The translations under genes and the position numbers were made by a program. This document shows positions 1-8,022 of a stretch of DNA of 50,269 bases, one piece after another. The notes under the pieces were generated by a model. That model was not told the DNA's origin. It ran no database searches and worked only from the letters and a program-made list of their open reading frames with translations. This DNA comes from CAZRIP01 sp964600165 (GTDB lineage Bacteria > Elusimicrobiota > Elusimicrobia > UBA1565 > UBA9628). Position 1 is the stretch's first letter, and the number at the start of each line of letters is the position of its first letter. The DNA is taken from assembly GCA_964600165.1 (NCBI GenBank), contig CAZRIP010000012.1, positions 1 through 50,269 of the forward strand, written 5' to 3'.

Positions 1-473
1 AAGTGCCGGCTCTGGTAGTAAACCAGCGCCTCTTTTTCGCCGACGGTCGACACCGAGCCGCGCGTCAGGAAACTCGACTCGCTGTCCGGGTAATAATACG
101 AACGGAAGGTCGGGATGACTTTGAAATCCTTGTTGTAGGTGATGGAGGGCGCGTAGATCTGCTCGATGTTGTCGCCCTCTTTCTGCGGGATCACCCACAC
201 CGGAAGCACGCCGATCGTCGTGCCGCGGTTGGGGTCGGTGTCGATGATCGGCAGGTTGATGAACATTCCGCGCTTGCGGGTGTGGATCATCCAGCGCAGG
301 ATCGCCGGGAGCTTTTCTTCCGCCTGCGGGACGCCGGGCGGGATCACCGTCGGCGACGGGACGAGCTCGGGGTCCTGCGGCGCGGGATCGCCGATGGTGT
401 TCTTCGACTGGCCCGCGCGAAGGCCCGCCGGCAGGAGAAGCGACGCGAGGATAAGCGTTAGGGTAAGACGCAC
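1..473 (-). CDS. Outer-membrane surface-antigen-like barrel protein, N-terminal part (runs off window)
   Basis: The reading frame is open from a GTG at 471-473 to the left edge, so only about 157 N-terminal residues are visible. It begins with a good signal peptide (charged MR, hydrophobic core, cut near LRA-GQ), then a Pro-rich linker. A segment GMFINLPIIDTDPNRG TTIG near residue 68 resembles the start of the barrel domain in BamA/TamA-type surface antigens, where a Gly-rich first strand follows an NLP-like motif. It starts 8 bp after the queG stop without a clear Shine-Dalgarno site, so translation is probably coupled to queG. The family assignment is an inference from this one motif; any secreted beta-barrel protein is possible. 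Confidence 0.6.
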   Translation of the reverse strand, partial: MRLTLTLILASLLLPAGLRAGQSKNTIGDPAPQDPELVPSPTVIPPGVPQAEEKLPAILRWMIHTRKRGMFINLPIIDTDPNRGTTIGVLPVWVIPQKEGDNIEQIYAPSITYNKDFKVIPTFRSYYYPDSESSFLTRGSVSTVGEKEALVYYQSRH

Positions 474-481
474 GGCCTACT

Positions 482-1510
482 TTAGCAAGATGCGCCGTCG
501 GGCGGCAATCGCGCGAGCGACCAAAGCGCCTGCTCGCGCAGGACGGGGTCGGAATCGTCGACGAAGCCGGCGAGGAGGGGGCGGAAGCGCGCGTCCTTCG
601 CGTTGCCCATCGCGAGCAGGACGTTGCGCAAAAAGCCCGCGCGCTTGGCGCGCGAGACGGGCGTCGCGCCGAAGCGGCGCTTGAACTCCGCGGGCGAGAG
701 CCCGGCCAGCTCGGAGAGCTCGAGGCTCAGGCTCGACGGCTCGCCGAGCGCGGCGCCCGGCTTGGCGAACCGGTTCCAAGGACAGACGTCCTGGCAGACG
801 TCGCAGCCGAGGATCCAGTCGCCGATCCCCGGGCGGAACTCCTCCGGGATCGCGTCGCGATGCTCGATCGTGTAGTACGCGATGCAGCGGTTGGCGTCGA
901 GCACGCGCGGCTCGGGGAAGGCGTCGGTCGGACAGGCCTCGAGGCAGCGAGTGCAGGAGCCGCAGTGGTCGGTCTGAGGCTCGTCCGCGGGAAGCTCTAT
1001 GTCGAGCGCGAGTCCGGCGAGGAAGAAATAGGAACCGAGCTTCGGCGCGATGAGCATCGCGTTCTTGCCGACCCAGCCGAGTCCGGCGTAGCGCGCGTAG
1101 AGGCGCTCTAAAAGGGGGCTCGTGTCGACGAACACGCGGCCGTCGGCGCCGGGACTCGCCGTCTTGACCCAGTCGAGCACCTCGTTCATCCGGCGCTTGA
1201 TCTCGGGATGATAATCCGGCAGCGCGGCGTAGCGCGCGAGGCGTCCGCGCCCCGGCGTCTCGGGGTTCTCCGCGCCGTCGGAATAGGAAAAGCCGCACAG
1301 GAGCACGCTGCGCGCGGCAGGGTACCAGGCGCGGATGTCCTCTCGGGAGGAGGCGTTGCGCGCCATGTAGTCCATGCGGGCCTGGCGTCCCTCGGCGAGC
1401 CAGCGCTTGTAGGCGCCGGCTTCCGGAAGCGCGACGGCGGGAGCCAAGCCGGCTAAATCCGCGCCGGCCTCGCGGGCCCGGCGCTTGAGGGCAAGGGCGA
1501 GCTCTTTCAG
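482..1510 (-). CDS. queG: Epoxyqueuosine reductase QueG
   Basis: This enzyme reduces epoxyqueuosine to queuosine in tRNA anticodons, using cobalamin and two [4Fe-4S] clusters in the cytoplasm. Visible hallmarks are the VDTSPLLER segment with the conserved Asp, the cluster motif CGSCTRCLEACP near residues 183-194, a second motif CDVCQDVCPWN near 236-246, and a HEAT-like C-terminus. The first conventional start is TTG at 1447. The same frame extends 21 codons upstream, and those residues (LKELALALKRRAREAGADLAG) fit the normal N-terminal helix of the family. No ATG, GTG or TTG lies there, so I propose the CTG at 1508-1510, which overlaps the greA stop by 4 bp. The function is secure; the start is less so. 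Confidence 0.9.
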   Translation of the reverse strand: MKELALALKRRAREAGADLAGLAPAVALPEAGAYKRWLAEGRQARMDYMARNASSREDIRAWYPAARSVLLCGFSYSDGAENPETPGRGRLARYAALPDYHPEIKRRMNEVLDWVKTASPGADGRVFVDTSPLLERLYARYAGLGWVGKNAMLIAPKLGSYFFLAGLALDIELPADEPQTDHCGSCTRCLEACPTDAFPEPRVLDANRCIAYYTIEHRDAIPEEFRPGIGDWILGCDVCQDVCPWNRFAKPGAALGEPSSLSLELSELAGLSPAEFKRRFGATPVSRAKRAGFLRNVLLAMGNAKDARFRPLLAGFVDDSDPVLREQALWSLARLPPDGASC

Positions 1511-1977
1511 ATCCCGGCTTCGGTCTTGAGGATCTGGAATCGCCGCGGCCCGGCGGGCAGCTGGACCTCGACTTTCTCGCCCACCTTCTTGCCGAGCAGG
1601 CCTTGGGCCAGCGGCGAGAAGACCGAGATCTTGCCTTCCGAAGGATCGGACTCGTCCTCGCCGACGAGGGCGTAGGCGAACTCGTCGCCGTCCTCGTCTT
1701 TGAGCGTGACCTTGCAGCCGATCGCGACGACGCCCTTGGGGGACTTGAGCTCGTCGATGATCTTCGGGCTCTGGAGCTTGTCCTGGATCTTGGAGATGCG
1801 GGTCATGACCTCGCCGAGCCTCTCCTTGGCGCTATGGTATTCGGCGTTCTCTTTCAAGTCGCCTTTCTCACGCGCCTCGCCGATGTCGAGGGAAAGCTGG
1901 GTCTTCATTTTCTTGAGGGACTCGAGCTCCGCGACCAGTTTTTGAAAGCCGGCCCGAGTCAAAAAAGTGTCTGCCAT
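1507..1977 (-). CDS. greA: Transcription elongation factor GreA
   Basis: GreA rescues backtracked RNA polymerase by stimulating transcript cleavage. The 156-residue length is typical. The N-terminal coiled coil carries the tip sequence GDLKENAEYHSAKE with the acidic residues that reach the polymerase active site, and the C-terminal FKBP-like domain follows (SPLAQGLLGKKVGE). The ATG at 1977 has a GGAG about 10 bp upstream and a normal leader of about 20 nt, unlike most first genes of this window. It heads the greA-queG-surface antigen set, with a 4-bp overlap to queG if the CTG start is right. Confidence 0.97.
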   Translation of the reverse strand: MADTFLTRAGFQKLVAELESLKKMKTQLSLDIGEAREKGDLKENAEYHSAKERLGEVMTRISKIQDKLQSPKIIDELKSPKGVVAIGCKVTLKDEDGDEFAYALVGEDESDPSEGKISVFSPLAQGLLGKKVGEKVEVQLPAGPRRFQILKTEAGI

Positions 1978-2002
1978 GTCGTTCGTTCTCCGTTGTGCCC
2001 CG

Positions 2003-2008
2003 ATTATA
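2003..2008 (-). promoter_or_regulatory. Extended -10 promoter of greA
   Basis: On the minus strand the sequence reads TGATATAAT, a perfect extended -10 (TG, one base, TATAAT). It lies 25 bp before the greA ATG, leaving room for a leader with a ribosome binding site. No good -35 is visible, as expected for an extended -10 promoter. Confidence 0.75.
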
Positions 2009-2032
2009 TCAAAACGAGGCTAGGGGCTTCCC

Positions 2033-2581
2033 CTATTTTTCGCGCGAAAGCTCGACGAGCCCCGGCCATACGGCGGCCAGCACCTCGCCCACGTCCCAGC
2101 CTTTCGTGGTCAGGCATTTGAGGCAGGTGGCGTTGGGCGCCTTGGGCGGCACGAGGTTGACGTTGATCCCGACGCCGACGACGAGCCAATCGAGCTTCTC
2201 TTGGCCGCCCGCCGCCTCGGCCAGGATCCCGCAGATCTTGCGCGCGGAGCGTCCCTTGAGCGCGTAAACGTCGTTCGGCGGCTTGACCGCCGTCGCGACG
2301 CCCGCGTGCGCGCGCAGCGCGGCGGCGATCGCCCCGGCCGCGCCGAGGCTGAAGGCCGCGAGCGCCGTCGGCGCGAAGCGCGGACGGAAGATCGCGGAAA
2401 AGTAGAGATTGCCTTCGGGCGACTCCCAATGACGCTCGAGACGCCCGCGCCCGGCGCTCTGGCGATCCGCCCAAACGACGGTCGCGTCAGGGCAGCCTTC
2501 CTCGGCGAGCTTGCGCGCCTGCGTCTGGGTGGAGTCGGTCTCCGTCAGATGGACGAGAAGGCTCGCGCCGGGCAGGTTCAC
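2033..2581 (-). CDS. birA: Biotin--[acetyl-CoA carboxylase] ligase
   Basis: This enzyme makes biotinyl-AMP and attaches biotin to the carboxyl carrier protein of acetyl-CoA carboxylase. The start GTG at 2581 shares GTGA with the nadC stop. The protein is about 182 residues and consists of the catalytic domain only, with no N-terminal DNA-binding domain, so it is not expected to be a biotin repressor. The biotin/ATP loop GRGRLERHW is intact. The usual KWPNDV motif appears as KPPNDVY, a Trp-to-Pro change. GILAE and VVGVGINVN follow as in the family. The C-terminal domain is short. Confidence 0.92.
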   Translation of the reverse strand: MNLPGASLLVHLTETDSTQTQARKLAEEGCPDATVVWADRQSAGRGRLERHWESPEGNLYFSAIFRPRFAPTALAAFSLGAAGAIAAALRAHAGVATAVKPPNDVYALKGRSARKICGILAEAAGGQEKLDWLVVGVGINVNLVPPKAPNATCLKCLTTKGWDVGEVLAAVWPGLVELSREK

Positions 2582-3408
2582 TCGACCTCGAGCGACAAGT
2601 CCAGGGCCGGGGCGCTGTGCGTCAGCCTGCCGACCGAGATGCGGTCGGGGCCCAGGCGCGCCAGCGCGCCGACCGTTTCCAAGCTCACGCCGCCCGAGAT
2701 CTCGATCTCCGCCTTCGAGCGCGCGCGGATGACGCGGATCGCTTTCTTGAGCGTCGCGCGATCCATGTTGTCGAGCAAGACCACATCCGGCCGCGCCTCG
2801 AGCGCGCGCTCCACCTGCGCGAGGGTGGCGGCCTCGAGCTCCACGAGCGTCCGCGGGTGGTCGCGCCGGAGTTTTCGGACCTGCGCGACGACGCCCATGC
2901 CGGCGGCCCAATGATTGTCTTTCAGCAGCACGGCGTCGTAGAGGCCCATCCGGTGATTTTGTCCGCCGCCGCATTTGACCGCGTACTTGTCGAGCAGGCG
3001 CCACCCGGGGATCGTTTTTCGCGTGTCGTAGATTTTGGCGCGCGTGCCTCTCACCGCGCGAACGTAGAGCGACGTGAGCGTGGCGACGCCGCTCATCCGC
3101 TGAAGGAAGTTGAGCGCCGTTCTCTCAAGGGACAGGAGCTCCCGGCCAGCCCATATCTCCATGACGGTTCGGCCGGGAGCTGCGGGGCTGCCGTCGCGCA
3201 GATGGACTTTGACCCGGCAGCCCCGAACTATGAAGATCGCCTTGGCCACGCCGACTCCGCTGATGATCCCGCGCTGCTTCGCGACGACGCGTCCGTAGAG
3301 CTTCTTGTCCCGTGGAACGAAATAGCGCGTGGTCAGATCGCCTTCTCGCCCCAAGTCTTCCTTTATGGAAGCTCGAATGAGGGCGTCGACCTCGGCCGCG
3401 ATCTTCAC
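2578..3408 (-). CDS. nadC: Nicotinate-nucleotide pyrophosphorylase (carboxylating)
   Basis: NadC converts quinolinate and PRPP to nicotinate mononucleotide in de novo NAD synthesis. The 276-residue protein shows the family core: DTRKTIPGWR, KYAVKCGGGQNHRMGL, LLKDNH, VLLDNM, EISGGVS and a C-terminal RISVGRLTHSAPALDLSLE. The start is GTG at 3408, six bases after a TAGAAT box, with no ribosome binding site in front. It overlaps birA by 4 bp, so the two genes form an operon. Confidence 0.97.
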   Translation of the reverse strand: MKIAAEVDALIRASIKEDLGREGDLTTRYFVPRDKKLYGRVVAKQRGIISGVGVAKAIFIVRGCRVKVHLRDGSPAAPGRTVMEIWAGRELLSLERTALNFLQRMSGVATLTSLYVRAVRGTRAKIYDTRKTIPGWRLLDKYAVKCGGGQNHRMGLYDAVLLKDNHWAAGMGVVAQVRKLRRDHPRTLVELEAATLAQVERALEARPDVVLLDNMDRATLKKAIRVIRARSKAEIEISGGVSLETVGALARLGPDRISVGRLTHSAPALDLSLEVE

Positions 3409-3414
3409 GGGGAG

Positions 3415-3420
3415 ATTCTA
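3415..3420 (-). promoter_or_regulatory. -10 box of nadC-birA (leaderless)
   Basis: The minus strand reads TAGAAT followed by six bases and then the nadC GTG. A transcript starting about 7 bases after the box would begin at the start codon. Only 9 bp separate this box from the divergent -10 box at 3430-3435, so the two promoters face each other. Confidence 0.6.
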
Positions 3421-3429
3421 ACCTTTTGG

Positions 3430-3435
3430 TATGAT
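3430..3435 (+). promoter_or_regulatory. Extended -10 box of the GT2 gene
   Basis: The sequence TGGTATGAT is an extended -10 element that ends 8 bp before the ATG at 3444. This implies a leader of only one or two bases. Confidence 0.6.
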
Positions 3436-3443
3436 CTGCTGCG

Positions 3444-4157
3444 ATGAGCGACCGCGCCGCGAGCGTCGAGCTTTCGGCCGTCGTGCCGTGCTTCAACGAG
3501 GAAGAAAGCGTCGCGCTCATCGAGGCGGCGCTGATCCCGGCTCTCGAGCGACTGGGCGTCTCGTACGAGATCTTGGCCGTCGACGACGGCAGCGCGGATC
3601 GGACGGTCGAACGGCTGAACGCGGCGAAGGCGAGGGGCGCGCCGCTGCGCGTGCTGCGCCACGGCGTCAATCGCGGGCTCGGAGCCGCGATCCGCACGGC
3701 CATCGGCGAGGCGCGCGGCGCTTGGATCGCCGTGCTCGACGCCGACATGACCTTCGCTCCGGAGCAGCTCGCGGGGCTCTGGAAAGAGCAGAAGGAGACC
3801 GGGGCCGACTGCGTGATCGGCTCGCCGATCCTCGGGCGCTACGCCGGCGTCTCGGCGGCGCGCAGCTTGCCGAGCCGCGCGCTCAATCGCGCTTATAGGA
3901 TGCTCTTCGGCGGGGGGCTGACGGCGTTCACGCCGATGTTCCGCCTCTATCGCGCGTCGAGCGTCAAGGACCTGCCCGCGCGCTGCGACGGCTTCGAGAT
4001 CAGCGTGGAGCTCGCCGTGCTCCTCTTGCGGCGAGGGGCCAAGGTGGTCGAGATTCCCGCCGTCTTGACCGCGCGCGCCGCCGGAGCCTCGAAGCTGCGG
4101 CGCTTCCGGGAACTGGCCCGGCACGCGCGGCTCGTCGCGCGGCTTCTTTTCGCCTAG
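3444..4157 (+). CDS. Glycosyltransferase family 2 (polyprenyl-phosphate sugar transferase-like)
   Basis: The protein has 237 residues. The GT-A fold is evident from SAVVPCFNEEES near the N-terminus, LAVDDGSADRT around residue 50, GVNRGLGAAIRTAI and the metal/nucleotide motif VLDADMTF around residue 100. The layout resembles dolichyl-phosphate mannose synthase-like enzymes, which transfer a sugar from a nucleotide to a lipid phosphate on the cytoplasmic face. No C-terminal membrane helices are present, so it is probably soluble or peripheral. The donor and acceptor cannot be told. It is monocistronic and convergent with the next gene, their stop codons sharing CTAG. Confidence 0.88.
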   Translation: MSDRAASVELSAVVPCFNEEESVALIEAALIPALERLGVSYEILAVDDGSADRTVERLNAAKARGAPLRVLRHGVNRGLGAAIRTAIGEARGAWIAVLDADMTFAPEQLAGLWKEQKETGADCVIGSPILGRYAGVSAARSLPSRALNRAYRMLFGGGLTAFTPMFRLYRASSVKDLPARCDGFEISVELAVLLLRRGAKVVEIPAVLTARAAGASKLRRFRELARHARLVARLLFA

Positions 4158-4966
4158 TTTCCGGCGACGACGATCGGGGTTTGGTCGTCGAGCGAGCCGA
4201 GGTAGGCGACGAGGCTCGCTTGGCTGACGAGCGGCGCGCGCCGCCCGGGGAACGTGTAAGTCACGCCGCTCCAGACGCCGCCGGACGTCCCGTCCGACGG
4301 GATGCCCAGGCGCTGCGCGAGCGCCACCGAGCCTTCGCCGAAGCGCCCGCGAGGACCCACGTCGCCGACGACGGCCCAGCGCGTCCGGCCGTTGTAGGCC
4401 ACCTGCACGAGGTCTCCCGGCTTGGCGTAGCCGAAGCCTTTCGGGACCGAGACGTAAGGCACCACGGTCGAATCGAGGGATCGCCCCGCGACGTTGAGCG
4501 CCGTGCCGTCCTGATGCCAGCGGTCGTGGGCGACGACCGACGCGCGGCGGGCTGGATCGCGGATCTCGCCGTCGGTGTCGATCGCCATCTGCCGGTCGGC
4601 CAGCACGACGGCTTTGCCTTGCGTGGAATCGGGAACGGGCGAATTGCGCTTGACGCCGGGACTGCGCGCGACCGGCGCGCTCGGCAGCGGCGGCGCGCCG
4701 TCGAAGGCCATCGCCTGGTTCCAGGCGACCGTCTCGTGCGACTCGGTGACGGGGGAAGGCGCCGCGGGCGCCGCGGCGATGAGCTGCCGCGTCGCCGGCG
4801 CCTCCGGCGGTCCGGGCTTGGCGAAACGCGCCGGCGGGGGGATGTTTTCCTCGGCCGTCGGATCGAAAGCCGAGGTTTTGTCTTTCGAGGCGCTTCCGGG
4901 CTCGTCGCAAGCGCAGAGCGCGAACGCCGCGACCATCGCGGCCACCAAGACGCCGGCGCGCCTCAT
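4154..4966 (-). CDS. Lipoprotein with GH75-like chitosanase domain
   Basis: The 270-residue protein has a signal sequence ending in ALCAC, so Cys20 is the likely lipidated residue, with Asp at +2. Residues 25-100 are a Pro/Ala-rich linker. The C-terminal half shows the order of motifs seen in fungal-type chitosanases of family GH75: MAIDTDGE, then DP...TALN, VPYVSVPKGF, PGDLVQVAYNGR, VVGDVGPRGRFGEGS and GGVWSGVTYTFPG. It may cut a glucosamine-containing wall or surface polymer. The start overlaps the uvrB stop by ATGA. The family match is from memory of the motif pattern; substrate and activity are unknown. Confidence 0.75.
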   Translation of the reverse strand: MRRAGVLVAAMVAAFALCACDEPGSASKDKTSAFDPTAEENIPPPARFAKPGPPEAPATRQLIAAAPAAPSPVTESHETVAWNQAMAFDGAPPLPSAPVARSPGVKRNSPVPDSTQGKAVVLADRQMAIDTDGEIRDPARRASVVAHDRWHQDGTALNVAGRSLDSTVVPYVSVPKGFGYAKPGDLVQVAYNGRTRWAVVGDVGPRGRFGEGSVALAQRLGIPSDGTSGGVWSGVTYTFPGRRAPLVSQASLVAYLGSLDDQTPIVVAGN

Positions 4967-7026
4967 CCTTTATGAGTAGCTCGGGAAGACGGGCGGCGCC
5001 TGGGACCTTCGGCCCCGTCGCTCCTGGGACCTCCGGAACGCTTCTTGACCGCGGTCATCTCGCGCAGCTCGAAGAGCTGGTCGCGCAGCGTCGCGGCCAC
5101 CTCGAAATCGAGGTTGTCGGCCGCCTCCTTCATGCGCGCCTCGAGCTCGCCCTCGAGGGCGGGCACGTCCTTGGCGGTCAGGCCCTTCTGCATCTCGCCG
5201 AGGAGCGCCAAGCCCTCGCGCTTGGCGGCGGATTGGAACTCCTCGAGGTCCTCGACGGCCCGCACGATCGTCTTCGGGGTGATGTGATGCTCCTTGTTGT
5301 AAGCGAGCTGTTTGACGCGGCGGCGCTCCATCTCGGCGAGCGCGCGGTCCATGCTGCCCGTGCGCGAATCCGCGTAGAGCACGACCTCGCCGCCGACGTT
5401 GCGCGCGGCGCGGCCCGAGATCTGGATGAGCGTCGTCTCGGACCGCAGGAATCCTTCGTGATCGGCGCCGAGGATCGCGACGAGCGAGACCTCGGGCAGA
5501 TCGAGGCCTTCGCGCAAAAGGTTGATGCCGACCAGGCAGTCGAACTTGCCTTGCCGCAGCTCGAGCAGGATCTGGATGCGCTCGAGCGAGTCGATGTCGG
5601 AATGCAGATAGCGCGCGCGCACGCCCTTGCCGATCAGGAAGCTCGTGAGGTCCTCGGCGGTGCGCTTGGTGAGCGTCGTCACGAGCGTGCGCTCCTTCTT
5701 GGCCGCGCGGTCCTTGACCTTCTCCATCAGGTGCTCGAGCTGGCCTTCGGTCGGGTGGATCGTCACCGCCGGGTCGACGAGGCCGGTCGGGCGCACGACC
5801 ATCTCGACGAACTCGCCCTTCGTCTTCTTGAGCTCGTAGGGGCCCGGCGTCGCGGAGACGAAGATCGTCTGGCCGGCGAGCCGCTCGAACTCGTCGAACT
5901 TGAGGGGGCGGTTGTCCAGGGCGGAAGGGAGGCGAAAGCCGAAATCGACCAGGCACTGCTTGCGCGAGCGGTCGCCCGCGTACATGCCGCCGATCTGCGG
6001 GACCGTCACGTGCGACTCGTCGATCAACAGCAAATAGTCCTTCGGGAAGAAATCCATGAGGCAGTTCGGCCGCTCGCCGGCGGGCCGGCCCGCGAGATGC
6101 CGCGAGTAGTTCTCGATGCCGTGGCAGAAGCCCACCTCGCGCAGCATCTCCATGTCGTAGCGCGTGCGCTGCTCCAGGCGCTGGGCTTCCAAGAGCTTTT
6201 GTTTGTCCTTTAAAAACTCCACGCGCTCCTTGAGCTCCTGTTCGATGGCGCCCACGGCGCGCTCGCGCTCGTCGTGCTCGGTGATGAAGTGCTTGGCCGG
6301 ATAGATCCACTCGCGAGTGAGGTCCTTGATCTTCGAGCCGGTCAACGGGTTGAACTCGGCGATCGCCTCGACGGCCTCGTCGCCGAGCGTCACGCGCACG
6401 GCCGTCTCCATGTAGGCGGGGAAGATGTCGAGCACGTTGCCCTTCACCCGGAAGCGCCCGCGCACGAACTCCACCTCGTTGCGCTCGTAGTGGATGTTGA
6501 CGAGCTGCTCGATGATCGCTTGGCGCGTCATCTTGGCGCCGACCTCGATCGGGATCGAGTGATGGCGATAGGTCTCGGGCGAGCCGATGTTGTAGATGCA
6601 GGAGACCGAGGCCACGACGACGACGTCGCGGCGCGACAAGAGCGCGCTTGTCGCCTTCAGGCGCAGGCGGTCGATGCGATCGTTGATCGACGAGTCCTTT
6701 TCGATATAGGTGTCGGTCGAGGGAACGTACGCTTCGGGCTGGAAGTAATCGTAGTACGAGATGAAGAACTCGACGGCGTTCTCCGGGAAAAACGACTTGA
6801 ACTCGGCGTAGAGCTGCGCGGCGAGGACCTTATTGGGCGAGATGACGAGCGTCGGCCGGTCGAGCTTCTGGATGACTTGCGCGGCGGTGTAGGTCTTGCC
6901 GGAGCCGGTCACGCCGAGCAGCACCTGCGCCGGCGCGCCCTCGTTGATCCTCGCGAGGAGCGCGTCGATGGCCTGCGGCTGGTCGCCGGACGGCTTGAAC
7001 TTGGATTTTAGGCGGAAAGACGACAT
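4963..7026 (-). CDS. uvrB: Excinuclease ABC subunit B
   Basis: UvrB verifies damage and loads UvrC in nucleotide excision repair. At 687 residues it has the usual length. Visible parts are the Walker A LLGVTGSGKTYT near residue 38, the damage-probing hairpin YYDYFQPEAYVPSTDTYIEK near 92-111, the helicase motif LIDESHVT, the C-terminal RQGKFDCLVGINLLREGLD... ISGRAARN region, and a C-terminal UVR domain (LEARMKEAADNLDFEVAATLRD). The tail is basic and Arg/Gly-rich. The ATG at 7026 sits five bases after a perfect TATAAT. The gene ends in an ATGA overlap with the GH75-like lipoprotein gene. Confidence 0.98.
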   Translation of the reverse strand: MSSFRLKSKFKPSGDQPQAIDALLARINEGAPAQVLLGVTGSGKTYTAAQVIQKLDRPTLVISPNKVLAAQLYAEFKSFFPENAVEFFISYYDYFQPEAYVPSTDTYIEKDSSINDRIDRLRLKATSALLSRRDVVVVASVSCIYNIGSPETYRHHSIPIEVGAKMTRQAIIEQLVNIHYERNEVEFVRGRFRVKGNVLDIFPAYMETAVRVTLGDEAVEAIAEFNPLTGSKIKDLTREWIYPAKHFITEHDERERAVGAIEQELKERVEFLKDKQKLLEAQRLEQRTRYDMEMLREVGFCHGIENYSRHLAGRPAGERPNCLMDFFPKDYLLLIDESHVTVPQIGGMYAGDRSRKQCLVDFGFRLPSALDNRPLKFDEFERLAGQTIFVSATPGPYELKKTKGEFVEMVVRPTGLVDPAVTIHPTEGQLEHLMEKVKDRAAKKERTLVTTLTKRTAEDLTSFLIGKGVRARYLHSDIDSLERIQILLELRQGKFDCLVGINLLREGLDLPEVSLVAILGADHEGFLRSETTLIQISGRAARNVGGEVVLYADSRTGSMDRALAEMERRRVKQLAYNKEHHITPKTIVRAVEDLEEFQSAAKREGLALLGEMQKGLTAKDVPALEGELEARMKEAADNLDFEVAATLRDQLFELREMTAVKKRSGGPRSDGAEGPRRRPSSRATHKG

Positions 7027-7031
7027 GATTC

Positions 7032-7037
7032 ATTATA
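7032..7037 (-). promoter_or_regulatory. -10 box of uvrB (leaderless)
   Basis: A perfect TATAAT on the minus strand lies only five bases before the uvrB ATG, so the transcript should start at or just inside the start codon. The -35 region falls inside the terminator stem of the upstream gene and has no clear TTGACA. Confidence 0.65.
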
Positions 7038-7045
7038 CCCAAATG

Positions 7046-7085
7046 AAAAACCAGGCATCCGTCCAAGAACGGATGCCTGGTTTTT
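7046..7085. terminator. Bidirectional rho-independent terminator
   Basis: A perfect 17-bp inverted repeat, 7046-7062 against 7069-7085, encloses a 6-base loop. The arms begin and end with runs of five A and five T, so the hairpin is followed by a U-tract on either strand. It terminates the exported-protein gene at 7098-7931 just before uvrB. Confidence 0.93.
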
Positions 7086-7097
7086 CGAGGGCTCAGA

Positions 7098-7931
7098 CTA
7101 CTTCGACGTCTCAGACGTACACTGGAGCTCGGGAGCGCCCTGCATCGGCACGCTCCAGTGCACGACCGCGGCGTCGTGGCTCTTGGTGTTGTAAACCGCC
7201 ACGCCGCCGCCGTTCTGGCGCACCGTGTCGGAGAGATTGAGCGCGATCGAGACGAACGGGGGAGAGTAAGGATCGGCGGCGCCGGAGTCATTCTTGACCG
7301 CCTTCTGAAGGCATGTCTTGAGCGTCGTGCGGTGATCGACCGCCGACGGCCCGCCGAAAAGGCCGCTCTTGTCCGTGCTGATGTTGGCCAACATCCCGAT
7401 GACTTTGTCGACGCGCTCATTCGGGCTTGCGTCGAGGTTGACGCGCCAGGAATCCGTCCGTTGCGCGAGCCACGCGACATTGTTGATATCAGCGGCACTC
7501 ACCGAGCTCTTCCGGCTCTTGAGAGCCGCTTGATCGATGGAATACACCGAGGCTTGCCCGTCGGCGGCCCCGGCGATCGTCACGATGAGCTCCTGGCCGG
7601 TGTCCTTGACGTCCGACAGGGAGCCCCCCGCGTGCACGTACTTGTCGCCGAAAAAGCAAAGGTACGTGTCGCCTTGAGAGCCCGCCCAATAGTGGAAATG
7701 CTGGTAGTCCGAGGGCTTACCGGCGGCGTCGAAGGCGTGACGCTCGCTGCACGCGGCGGCGCCGCTGTCCTGCCGGGCGAAATGGTTCGTCGGGTTGTCG
7801 CTGCCGACGCCTTTGTCGCCGAAAGGCGCATTGTCGTTGACGTCGGGCGCGTCGATCTGCCCGGCGCGCGCGGCGGCGCTTGAGAACGCGAAGGCGGCGA
7901 GAGTCACGACCAAGGCGCGGGACGGGTTCAT
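7098..7931 (-). CDS. Exported protein of unknown function
   Basis: The 277-residue protein has a signal peptide cut near AARA-GQ. I recognise no family. The mature part is polar, with four to five cysteines (AACSERH, TYLCFFG, TCLQKA, LQCTSE) that could form two disulfides. The N-terminal third is rich in Asp/Asn/Gly, with DAPDVNDNAPFGDKG. The start is well supported: AGGAGG lies about 7 bases before the ATG, and a TTGACA (minus strand, 7992-7997) with a weak CATCCT 17 bp downstream may be its promoter. It is transcribed alone and ends at the strong terminator. Confidence 0.8.
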   Translation of the reverse strand: MNPSRALVVTLAAFAFSSAAARAGQIDAPDVNDNAPFGDKGVGSDNPTNHFARQDSGAAACSERHAFDAAGKPSDYQHFHYWAGSQGDTYLCFFGDKYVHAGGSLSDVKDTGQELIVTIAGAADGQASVYSIDQAALKSRKSSVSAADINNVAWLAQRTDSWRVNLDASPNERVDKVIGMLANISTDKSGLFGGPSAVDHRTTLKTCLQKAVKNDSGAADPYSPPFVSIALNLSDTVRQNGGGVAVYNTKSHDAAVVHWSVPMQGAPELQCTSETSK

Positions 7932-8010
7932 GAGGGGGCCTCCTGGCGCGACAAGAGAACGTCATCGAAGGATGCCCCCGGAGCCCGGCTTTGTCAAGAG
8001 GCGGAAGTGG

Positions 8011-8016
8011 TAGAAT
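8011..8016 (+). promoter_or_regulatory. Extended -10 box of the aldo/keto reductase gene
   Basis: TGGTAGAAT is an extended -10 element ending six bases before the ATG at 8023, which predicts a leaderless transcript. Confidence 0.6.
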
Positions 8017-8022
8017 CGCGCG

